Shown: piece by piece, positions 1-5,465 of the stretch
Layout: the number at the start of each line of letters is the position of its first letter
Numbering within the stretch: position 1 is the stretch's first letter
Source: Chloroflexota bacterium
Lineage (GTDB): Bacteria > Chloroflexota > Dehalococcoidia > SM23-28-2 > RBG-16-64-32
Assembly: GCA_005880075.1 (NCBI GenBank)
Contig: VBJT01000165.1
Location: forward strand, 1 to 6,888
Direction of reading: 5' to 3'
Length of the DNA stretch: 6,888 bases
Notes under the pieces: generated by a model
What the model was told of the DNA's origin: nothing
Databases searched by the model: none
The model's input: the letters and a program-made list of their open reading frames with translations, nothing else
Made by a program: the position numbers and the translations under genes

Positions 1-1323
1 ACTGCTCGGCGCATCGTAGAGGATCTTGGGATCAGTGCTCCTAAAATTGGTGGGTTCGCGGGGATCGCCGGTCCCTGGAACAGCAAATAACGCGTCTAGG
101 GCGAATGTGCGTGCCACTCCCCCATCGCGCGTGAAGATTCGGCCCACTTTGTTAACCATTTCGAAAACGTGCGTTGGCCCGACGGCCATTTGAGCATCCG
201 GCGGCTGCCAACGGAAGCCCTGGAAAACCGAATTGTCGTTATTGTCAAGCCCTTCGAAACGAGCAGTCGATGTAGCTGGCGGCGAATTAAAATTGTCTAT
301 CGCATTCGCAAACGGCGCTGCCTGTCCTGGCGCCGACGGCCCAGGAGCCAAGGGAGGATCCTCGGCCACTGGCTGGTCGCCGGGGGTTCCAGCCTCCTGC
401 GGGAGGTTGGAAACGTTCACCTGTTGTGGTCCTATTACGGTGATGTTGCCGCTGTCGATCGAGTCGGCTGCGTTGGACTCCCCATTCGACGCAGGAGGGG
501 TAGTTGGAAGCGCGGGAATTGAGCCAAGAGGTAGACAGCTGATTCCTTCCCCATGAAAGCCGTCACCCAGATCGCTCTCCGCTAGATTAAGCGTTGTTGA
601 ACCGCTGTTTGTGAAGACGACGACATTGCTACCGGGTCCGTTCGGGTTACCGTCGTCCAGGTCGATTGAAAGGCTAGGAAATCCGGCTTGACCCGCCAAC
701 ACCTGGAGATTGACAGCGGCGAGCACTCCGCCGTTAGGCGCGCTGTATGAACTGTCGTCCGGCGCCGGCTTGACCGGCGTATCCGGCGAAACGGCGAAAG
801 TTTGTATACCGTTGTATACCGAGCCGATCAGGGCGGTTTGTGGTCCAGCGGCCTGGGCAGGAATGCTTGCGGCGGTAGTCAGATCGCGGTGGATACCGCT
901 GTCAAGCGGCAAGTTGACGAAAGAAACGCCCTGCCCAGTGTTTGTATCTGAGAATGGGCTGAAATTGACGCTAGCGGGCCTCATCCTTCCGCCATCATAA
1001 TTCATCCGAGTCTGCCAGCCGACGAGGTCCTCGACGTTGTCAATGACAAGCTGCGCTGTGTGGTTATGCTGAGCGTTGTTGCCAACTTGGCTGGTGAGGC
1101 AGTTGTCTACCCCGCCAACCGTCATGCTGTTGGTTGCGCTGTCATAGGTATTGCCGCTTGGGATCATGTCGAGGCCCATTTTCGGCGCTTGGGTTGCTTC
1201 CGAGTTCCCGTGTCGTAGCAGTGGAGACCCGGAGATTACCAGGGCTAGAGCAGACAGTAGCAACACTCCTTTTACAACGCGGAATACTGACAATGATGAG
1301 AAGGAACGTACGGGGCGAAACAT
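1..1323 (-). CDS. Secreted multidomain protein with cohesin-like N-terminal region, 3' end outside window
   Basis: An uninterrupted minus-strand frame of 441 codons runs from ATG at 1323 off the left edge. The start is fixed by an AAGGGAGG ribosome binding site at 1329-1336, 5 nt upstream. Residues 1-41 form a signal peptide: basic residues R3, R6, R15 and K18, then a hydrophobic core (about 19-36, including LLLSALALVISG). Residues about 45-245 are rich in Asn, Val and Thr and have beta-strand character, with VGGVDNCL, AQLVIDNVEDLVGWQ and an acidic loop LDDGNPNGPGSN. They recall cohesin-like modules of bacterial surface proteins. Residues about 264-340 are a proline- and alanine-rich linker. 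Residues 342-441 contain QPPDAQMAVGPTHVFEMVNK and TDPKILYD, which resemble the start of a beta-propeller-like extracellular domain. The protein is probably exported or surface-attached. No catalytic residues are recognised. The gene is certain; the domain names are inferred from pattern memory. It has no evident link to the conjugation cassette. Confidence -1.
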   Translation of the reverse strand, partial: MFRPVRSFSSLSVFRVVKGVLLLSALALVISGSPLLRHGNSEATQAPKMGLDMIPSGNTYDSATNSMTVGGVDNCLTSQVGNNAQHNHTAQLVIDNVEDLVGWQTRMNYDGGRMRPASVNFSPFSDTNTGQGVSFVNLPLDSGIHRDLTTAASIPAQAAGPQTALIGSVYNGIQTFAVSPDTPVKPAPDDSSYSAPNGGVLAAVNLQVLAGQAGFPSLSIDLDDGNPNGPGSNVVVFTNSGSTTLNLAESDLGDGFHGEGISCLPLGSIPALPTTPPASNGESNAADSIDSGNITVIGPQQVNVSNLPQEAGTPGDQPVAEDPPLAPGPSAPGQAAPFANAIDNFNSPPATSTARFEGLDNNDNSVFQGFRWQPPDAQMAVGPTHVFEMVNKVGRIFTRDGGVARTFALDALFAVPGTGDPREPTNFRSTDPKILYDAPSS

Positions 1324-1420
1324 GGCATCCTCCCTTGGGCAGCAATTTCTACTGCGACGCTAACCAGTAGCGGGGGCCTTGGGAATATGCCGTTCGCTTA
1401 TTTCGCGCTTATTCTGAGCA

Positions 1421-2155
1421 TCACGTTTGCTTAGACCGAGTAAGCAAATGTTGATTCAAGCGCCATTCGGTGATGTCCTGGGCATAGCCATCGCCGTCTG
1501 GCACAAGCCCGTTGGTCAGGGCATAGCGCACTAATTCGGTGCGACGGTGAAGACCCAACTTCGTTAACAAATGGCTGGAATGAGCGCGAACGGTCCCTTC
1601 GCAAAGGAACAATTCCTTTGCGATCTCACGGGTGGATTTGCCACGTGCGACAAGGGCAAGGACCTCCGCCTCACGTCCGGATAGGTGGTTCTGCTCGGCC
1701 GGGCCATGTGACGCCCAGGCGACCAGCCTGGTCAGGATCCGTTTGATCAGGTCCGCCTCGCAAACGAAAGCGCCGGAAGAAACGAGCTGAAGTGTATGCG
1801 CAATTCGCGCCATTGAGCTGTTCTTAAGGATGAACCCGATCGCCGCCATTGACATGTAGGCTGGAATGTCTTCGGCGCGAATGGCCTCTGCGTCACGCGG
1901 TGTCCCGATGAACAGCACTTTCAGCCCGGGAAGCAACTTCTCGCTCCCACTAAGAAGGTTGGTCGCTGAATCCGAGAGCAAATCGACATCCACGAGCATA
2001 ATGTCGGCTTGAATGGCCGCCTCTCGGATGAACGTTTCTTCGATCGACGCTGCCTCACCTACCACCTCGATGCTCTCGTACCGGCCAAGCGACGCAACGA
2101 GTCCAACGCGAAACGCTTCGCACTGCGCGAAGACGTAAACCTTCACCGAGTCCAT
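1421..2155 (-). CDS. NarL/FixJ-type response regulator with degenerate acidic pocket
   Basis: A 244-residue cytoplasmic transcription regulator. The ATG at 2155 is preferred over an in-frame ATG at 2206 because the receiver fold begins right after it (VKVYVFAQCEAF) and AGGGGG lies 4 nt upstream. Residues 1-125 are a CheY-like receiver with candidate phosphoacceptor D56 (LVDVD), T85 (FIGT) and K111 (ILKNS). The usual Asp-Asp pair that holds the metal ion is A10-Q11, so phosphorylation may be weak or absent. Residues about 157-215 are a LuxR-type helix-turn-helix: LSGREAEVLALVARGKST, then IAKELFLCEGTVRAHSSHLL and KLGLHRRTELVRYAL. A tail of about 25 residues follows. No histidine kinase gene is in the window. 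The gene lies upstream of the secreted-protein gene on the same strand, 97 bp away, and might regulate it. Family assignment is firm; the signal and targets are unknown. Confidence -1.
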   Translation of the reverse strand: MDSVKVYVFAQCEAFRVGLVASLGRYESIEVVGEAASIEETFIREAAIQADIMLVDVDLLSDSATNLLSGSEKLLPGLKVLFIGTPRDAEAIRAEDIPAYMSMAAIGFILKNSSMARIAHTLQLVSSGAFVCEADLIKRILTRLVAWASHGPAEQNHLSGREAEVLALVARGKSTREIAKELFLCEGTVRAHSSHLLTKLGLHRRTELVRYALTNGLVPDGDGYAQDITEWRLNQHLLTRSKQT

Positions 2156-2218
2156 TGTGCCCCCTAAAAGATATCCCCCAACGCCCCGTCGCCATGCCCC
2201 TCGCAAGGCTGCCAGCTA

Positions 2219-2246
2219 ATCCTACTCCTTCCACTCCTTGTTGCAA
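2219..2246 (-). promoter_or_regulatory. Putative sigma-70-type promoter of the response regulator gene
   Basis: On the minus strand, TTGCAA (2246-2241) is separated by 16 bp from TAGGAT (2224-2219). Each element matches the sigma-70 consensus at four of six positions. The predicted transcript starts near 2212 and has a leader of about 57 nt. The weak match and short spacer fit a promoter that needs an activator, and a NarL-type palindrome abuts the -35 element. Predicted by eye only. Confidence -1.
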
Positions 2247-2262
2247 TACCTATTTCTAGGTA
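2247..2262. promoter_or_regulatory. NarL-like 7-2-7 palindromic operator
   Basis: TACCTAT-TT-CTAGGTA is a perfect 6-bp inverted repeat around TTTC. The left heptamer matches the NarL consensus TACYYMT exactly, and the right one matches its complement at six of seven positions. The centre lies about 42.5 bp upstream of the predicted start of the regulator transcript, which is the usual position for LuxR/NarL-family activation at the -35 edge. Autoregulation by the adjacent regulator is the simplest reading. This is inferred from the sequence alone. Confidence -1.
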
Positions 2263-2560
2263 ATACAGCGGGCACGCCAACATCCCCGCGGCTCGGTGAG
2301 CCATCGTAGTCGCCGCGTCGCTCAAAGAAACAGTGTCATCACGCGCTTAGACTTCCAACCCGCTTCCTCTAACCTGTAGGCGATGACCCCGCACTTTACC
2401 ATCCGCCCTCGCCCGGGGCAGGGCCCGTAGCGCCCCCGGACCGCTTGCAAGAATGGCTCCTCCCATTATCTTTGTCGGCAAAATGTTCGGCAGGTTCTAG
2501 GCAGTCGGTTCCCTTGATTGCCGGTCACGATGAAGTCAGACCGTAAGCCAAGGGTCACGT
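2263..2560. other. Intergenic stretch with no supported gene
   Basis: About 300 bp lie between the end of the antitoxin gene and the NarL-like site. I see no long frame, tRNA, or stem followed by a T-run on either strand. The only structures are a GC-rich inverted repeat CCGGGG/CCCCGG (2413-2418 and 2434-2439, 15-nt loop) without a T-tract, and a 7-bp direct repeat GGTCACG at 2523-2529 and 2553-2559. Neither is strong enough to name. Confidence -1.
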
Positions 2561-3670
2561 TTACTCGTCGCCGTTCGATCGTTGCTCGACGATCCTCAGA
2601 TAGCGCTTCAAGTCGTTATATCGGTTCCACGGAAGAAGGTTCTCTCTTTGAAGCCGGCCAACAACAATACCGGGCGTGATCCCGATTCTCTCGGCAAAAT
2701 CCTCTATTTCTTTTGCCGACGTGAGGGTTCGTAGTTCTGATTGAGCTGCCCGGGGTATTAGTATCGTCTCTGCGAATCGATTTGCCTCTTGCTCAGCGGC
2801 ATCAGCCTCGGCGCCGTCGGTCACAAAGGTTTCCTTCTTTCCGTGCAAAAGCAAATGGCCTGCTTCATGAAAAAACGAGAACCAGAAATGATCATCGGTT
2901 TTGTGCCGCAAACTCAGCTGAATAAGCGCCTTCGACGATGATAGCCAACGAGCCGCGCCGCTTGCTCGACAACCCTTGATCTCCGCGACAAAGACAACCG
3001 CCACCCCGCACCCTGCACATTTGTGAACGAGTTCCTGGCTAAAGCGAGACGGATTTTCGCGAGATAGTCCGCGGATCTCCTGAAGCAGAGCTCGAAATTT
3101 CTTAGTGTCAAACGGCCCACACTCAATAAGCGCAGCCTCCAGTTCACCCAGCCTCAACCAGGAAGCAAGTGCAGGCATGTCACTCTTGAAGGTTGGCGAT
3201 TTTCGATACGCCGCCAGTGGGACTCGCCAGACCCTTTCCCAGGTCTCGCGATTGGCCACACCGAAGAACCTATATACCTGCTGCAGCTGTGAAGCTGGCG
3301 CCGGTCCTCCTTGGAGATAGCCTCGGCGCGTCAATTCTCGTATGGGAAGCGAACGAAGCCAGGCAAGAATCTCCTCGTCAATTTGGTTCTCACGCTGTCT
3401 CGCTAAGCGATCACGATAGTTGACTTCGAGGTTATTCCAGAATCTAGCAGGGGTACCGGTCACCTTCTCGAATGCGAGGGAGGTATCGTGCGTGATCGGG
3501 GCAGATCCGTGGACGATCTGGTTCACATGTTTTAGGGATAGCCCAGTCCGAATGGAGAGCTCCATTTGCGACATGCCGATGGCTTTCAGGGTTTGACGTA
3601 AGCTCGCCCCGGGAGCGATGGCGTAGTTGGGCTGGAACTGGTTCAAATCGTTATTCTCGCTTTCCGCCAT
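2561..3670 (-). CDS. HigA-type HTH antitoxin fused to an ImmA/IrrE metallopeptidase domain
   Basis: A 369-residue cytoplasmic protein, probably the antitoxin and regulator of the overlapping toxin gene. Residues about 20-85 are an XRE/HigA-like helix-turn-helix (LRQTLKAIGMSQMELSIRTG, then HVNQIVHGSAPIT and a TPARFWNNLE segment typical of HigA proteins). Residues about 95-210 are a helical linker. Residues about 215-345 are an ImmA/IrrE-type zinc peptidase domain with the HExxH motif H268-E269-A270-G271-H272 and a likely third ligand in the helix AAEQEANRFAETILIP (about E295). All expected catalytic residues are present. The ATG at 3670 has AGGAAA at 3675-3680 as ribosome binding site, and the first 20 bp overlap the toxin's 3' end, indicating coupled translation. 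In related proteins the peptidase cleaves a repressor; here it might cleave its own DNA-binding domain or another substrate, which is inference. The domain calls are strong. Confidence -1.
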   Translation of the reverse strand: MAESENNDLNQFQPNYAIAPGASLRQTLKAIGMSQMELSIRTGLSLKHVNQIVHGSAPITHDTSLAFEKVTGTPARFWNNLEVNYRDRLARQRENQIDEEILAWLRSLPIRELTRRGYLQGGPAPASQLQQVYRFFGVANRETWERVWRVPLAAYRKSPTFKSDMPALASWLRLGELEAALIECGPFDTKKFRALLQEIRGLSRENPSRFSQELVHKCAGCGVAVVFVAEIKGCRASGAARWLSSSKALIQLSLRHKTDDHFWFSFFHEAGHLLLHGKKETFVTDGAEADAAEQEANRFAETILIPRAAQSELRTLTSAKEIEDFAERIGITPGIVVGRLQRENLLPWNRYNDLKRYLRIVEQRSNGDE

Positions 3671-4019
3671 AATCTTTCCTTTCTCCTCGAACGGTGTTGA
3701 TGCTCACGACAGTGACCATCGTCAAGTTCTCCCAAGCATGCTCCGGTGCGTCCTGTGGCGGCCGGGGCTCAGCGTCTAGGACGATGTGGAGATTCGGGCC
3801 TGCCGCGAGGGTCACTCGGACGCCGGGATTACCGATCGAGGTAATCGGCACGAGCTCGATATGCGGCAGAAGGTGCAACTCCGCCAGCGAAGCGGCGGCA
3901 CTGACCTCGGAAAGACGCTGGGCCACGAAGAGGGCATCGCGCCGCCCCCAGCGCCGGAACATCTCCCCCTCTTCGCAACACACCCAGCGCAGCCGATCGT
4001 TCGCGAAGGTAATGTCCAT
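3651..4019 (-). CDS. HigB/RelE-like toxin of a type II toxin-antitoxin module
   Basis: A 122-residue protein read from ATG at 4019. The frame stays open upstream to 4322, but that part is antisense to the Ubl gene and its promoter, and the family pattern begins at MDITFANDRL. Features of HigB/RelE-like mRNA interferases are MDITFANDRLRWVC at the N-terminus, a helix FVAQRLSEVSAAASLAELHL followed by LP, a central strand VRVTLAAGPNLHIVLD, and a closing strand VTVVSINTVRG. The expected action is ribosome-dependent mRNA cleavage, but no single catalytic residue can be pointed to with certainty. The gene overlaps the HTH-peptidase gene by 20 bp in toxin-first order, which is usual for higBA. The start codon has only AGGGG directly before it, so the initiation signal is poorly spaced. 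Sequence divergence from textbook HigB is considerable. Confidence -1.
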   Translation of the reverse strand: MDITFANDRLRWVCCEEGEMFRRWGRRDALFVAQRLSEVSAAASLAELHLLPHIELVPITSIGNPGVRVTLAAGPNLHIVLDAEPRPPQDAPEHAWENLTMVTVVSINTVRGERKDYGGKRE

Positions 4020-4049
4020 ACCCCTGCCAAGGCTACCATTTCTTGGCCT

Positions 4050-4078
4050 AAAAGGTAAAGGTAAAGTTCTTACCTTTT
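4050..4078. promoter_or_regulatory. Putative HigA-type operator: AAAGGTAA/TTACCTTT palindrome with extra half-site
   Basis: AAAGGTAA at 4057-4064 and TTACCTTT at 4070-4077 form a perfect 8-bp inverted repeat around AGTTC. A second copy of the left arm, AAAGGTAA at 4051-4058, overlaps the first by two bases, giving 6-bp phasing. Extended by one base, this copy also pairs with the right arm (4050-4058 with 4070-4078). The site lies 31 bp upstream of the toxin start codon and 16 bp upstream of the -35 element of the Ubl promoter. The simplest reading is that the helix-turn-helix antitoxin binds here and controls the toxin-antitoxin transcript, possibly the divergent operon too. I found no convincing toxin promoter. 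Confidence -1.
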
Positions 4079-4093
4079 GGGTATATGATTTGC

Positions 4094-4123
4094 TTGACTG
4101 GTCAGCGGTAATTCCGCTACGCT
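4094..4123 (+). promoter_or_regulatory. Putative promoter of the ubiquitin-like conjugation operon
   Basis: TTGACT (4094-4099), a five-of-six -35 match, is followed after 18 bp by TACGCT (4118-4123), a weak three-of-six -10 match. Transcription would start near 4130 and give a leader of about 47 nt before the Ubl start codon. It is the only plausible promoter seen for the four plus-strand genes, which overlap or nearly touch. Predicted by eye. Confidence -1.
4104..4118. repeat. Palindrome inside the promoter spacer, possible operator
   Basis: AGCGG-TAATT-CCGCT is a perfect 5-bp inverted repeat lying between the -35 and -10 elements of the predicted Ubl-operon promoter. A protein bound here would block RNA polymerase, so it could be a repressor site. 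It is unrelated in sequence to the AAAGGTAA palindrome. A 5-bp arm can arise by chance, so support is modest. Confidence -1.
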
Positions 4124-4165
4124 TAATTTCAACCGAGAACTCCCGCCCCGAAGGGGGAGCTCGTG

Positions 4166-4172
4166 AAGGAGG
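4166..4172 (+). promoter_or_regulatory. Strong ribosome binding site fixing the Ubl start
   Basis: AAGGAGG ends 4 nt before ATG 4177. This selects the internal ATG over the upstream ATG at 3694, from which the same frame is also open but runs antisense to the toxin gene. Confidence -1.
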
Positions 4173-4176
4173 AAAG

Positions 4177-4440
4177 ATGGCCAACGAGAACTTCATCACG
4201 ATCCTCGTGACAACCACCGGGGAGGACCTCGAAGAGAGGTTCAACGTCCACGAGCCACTCCAGGTCGTGTTTAACCGGGCACTGCAGGCTGTTGGCGGCG
4301 GTGCCAACCGCGATCTGTTCACGCTCGAATTCGATGATCAGCCCCTGGATCTCCAGAAGCGAATTGCCGACTACGCGGCCGAGCTAAACTGGGGTGACCG
4401 GGTCGAGCTCGATCTCGTCCCGAGGCCAGAGGTTATCTAA
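4177..4440 (+). CDS. Ubiquitin-like beta-grasp protein (DUF2604-like)
   Basis: An 87-residue protein with ubiquitin-like layout. Strand 1 is FITILVTTTG (6-15), strand 2 is DLEERFNVHEPL (17-28), the helix is QVVFNRALQAVG (29-40), and then come FTLEFDDQPLDLQKRIADY (48-66), NWGD and the last strand RVELDLV (75-81). The pattern of a PL-initiated helix, a D/N-type LDL segment and an I.DY turn matches bacterial DUF2604 Ubls, which are encoded beside E1, E2 and JAB genes. Its expected role is to be adenylated at its C-terminus by the E1-like protein and attached to targets. The C-terminus is VPRPEVI; the last glycine is G73, so the usual terminal glycine is absent. It is the first gene of the cassette, with AAGGAGG upstream and the E2-like start 6 nt after its stop in the same frame. 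The fold call is confident. Working as a conjugated modifier is inferred. Confidence -1.
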   Translation: MANENFITILVTTTGEDLEERFNVHEPLQVVFNRALQAVGGGANRDLFTLEFDDQPLDLQKRIADYAAELNWGDRVELDLVPRPEVI

Positions 4441-4446
4441 CCCCCC

Positions 4447-4875
4447 GTGGAGTCGGACTGGCGGAGCGACGCGCTGAAGGAGATCGGGGCGCTCAAGCGC
4501 CCCTGGATCGAAAAGTACGCCTGGTCGCCCTGCGTGGACACCGCCAACCCCAACCACATCGACCTTTACATCCGCTTAAGCCGGCCTGATGCCGGAGATC
4601 GGCCAAGGAAAGTCTTTGTTCTCCGGCTTCGATACGAGCCTGACTTCCGGACCGCCGGCCGGCGGGAGCAGTTCGTCAATGCCGAAGACTGGACCAAGGA
4701 GGGGGTCGAATACTGGCCAACGGGGGTGGGAGGCATCCTACCCGATCGTAACCCGCCGGTCATTTGCCTGGAGGGCACATGCGGGTTCCATTCTGATCTG
4801 CATCGGGATCGAGACGGGCGTCGTGCCAACCTAAACAAGCTGTTGCTGGAGATTCAGAGGTGCCTGAGCCAGTAA
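4447..4875 (+). CDS. E2-like ubiquitin-conjugating enzyme homologue
   Basis: A 142-residue protein starting at GTG 4447. No good ribosome binding site precedes it (AGAGG at 4428-4432 is 14 nt away), so translation probably depends on ribosomes that have just finished the Ubl gene. Strands HIDLYIRLSR (37-46) and KVFVLRLRYEP (55-65) suit the UBC sheet. The segment NPPVICLEGTCG (102-113) aligns with the ICLDIL active-site segment of eukaryotic E2 enzymes, making C107 the likely catalytic cysteine. C112 is a second candidate. The closing helix LNKLLLEIQRCL (129-140) matches the E2 helix after the active site. No HPN motif is present, as is common in bacterial E2-like families. It would accept the Ubl from E1 as a thioester. 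No E3 gene is visible. Its 3' end overlaps the JAB gene by 16 bp. The assignment rests on local motif alignment and operon context. Confidence -1.
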   Translation: MESDWRSDALKEIGALKRPWIEKYAWSPCVDTANPNHIDLYIRLSRPDAGDRPRKVFVLRLRYEPDFRTAGRREQFVNAEDWTKEGVEYWPTGVGGILPDRNPPVICLEGTCGFHSDLHRDRDGRRANLNKLLLEIQRCLSQ

Positions 4876-5465
4876 ATTCTCGGCGCCGCCTTCCCTATCC
4901 CGGCACGGGCGCTATCGTTTACGTTCCTCGAGAGATCTGGGTTCAATCCCTCGAGGCGCTCCGCCTCTACGGCCGCCTAGGTTCCGAGGGTCTCGTGCTA
5001 TGGGGAGGCACGATCTCCAATGGCACGACACAGGTAACCGGTCTGTTCGTGCCCGGGCACGAGCCGCAAGGGGGTCACGTTAAGATGACCGCCGCGGAGG
5101 GGAGGTGGCTCGTTCGAAAGCTCAAGGAGCGCGACGAGAAACTGGTTGCACAGTTTCATTCGCATCTGGGTTCAGCCGGCCATTCACCAGGCGATGACGA
5201 CCATGCCGCCAGTGCCCACGAAGGTTTCCTCTCGCTTGTCGCAGCGCGCTTCGGGCGCGAGTCGTTATGGCCTGAGCACTGTGGGGTGCATGAATACGAC
5301 GGCGTGACATTTCGCCGGATGACCGCGCAGGAGGTGCGAGAGCGGATTCGCATCGCCCCTCTGCGAGAACAGCTACGCGCTTTGCCGGAGGGGCTAGACC
5401 AACCAGGGCTAATGTTATGGCTGAGTACGATCGCATCGAAACTGAGACGGAGACTCACAGGTTAG
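4860..5465 (+). CDS. JAB/JAMM-family metalloprotease (deconjugase or Ubl processor)
   Basis: A 201-residue protein read from GTG 4860, with GGAG at 4848-4851 at normal spacing. It carries a complete JAMM zinc site: E43 (SEGLVLWGG), H100-S101-H102 (VAQFHSHLG), and S109-x-x-D112 (HSPGDDD). The HxH to S spacing of six residues is that of prokaryotic JAB enzymes rather than the seven seen in eukaryotic AMSH-type enzymes. Family members cleave isopeptide bonds at the end of ubiquitin-like proteins, either removing them from targets or trimming Ubl precursors. With a Ubl ending in a non-glycine tail, processing is conceivable, but there is no glycine for it to expose. The C-terminal 35 residues are basic and lie beyond the core domain. 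The gene overlaps the E2-like gene by 16 bp and the E1-like gene by 49 bp. The catalytic assignment is strong. Confidence -1.
   Translation: MPEPVNSRRRLPYPGTGAIVYVPREIWVQSLEALRLYGRLGSEGLVLWGGTISNGTTQVTGLFVPGHEPQGGHVKMTAAEGRWLVRKLKERDEKLVAQFHSHLGSAGHSPGDDDHAASAHEGFLSLVAARFGRESLWPEHCGVHEYDGVTFRRMTAQEVRERIRIAPLREQLRALPEGLDQPGLMLWLSTIASKLRRRLTG

Noticed and set aside
169..1000. Plus-strand frames of 96-117 codons at 169-522, 233-556 and 710-1000
   Set aside because: They lie antisense to the continuous secreted-protein frame, have no ribosome binding sites, and have compositions with no recognisable domain.
2413..2439. GC-rich stem CCGGGG/CCCCGG as a terminator
   Set aside because: No T-run follows on either strand, the loop is 15 nt, and it is over 100 bp past the end of the antitoxin gene.
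2523..2559. Direct repeat GGTCACG, 30 bp apart, as an attachment or integration site
   Set aside because: Seven bases are too short, the repeat is isolated, and no integrase or transposase gene is in the window.
3694..4176. Upstream extension of the Ubl frame back to ATG 3694
   Set aside because: It is antisense to the toxin gene, and the strong AAGGAGG before ATG 4177 marks the real start.
4020..4322. Upstream extension of the toxin frame to 4322
   Set aside because: It would cross the Ubl gene and its promoter in antisense; the HigB-like pattern starts at 4019.
4425..4480. Frameshifted Ubl tail ending in a Gly-Gly that reads SRTGG in the +1 frame
   Set aside because: It would run into the E2-like coding region, does not end there, and nothing supports a shift at this point; the glycines look coincidental.
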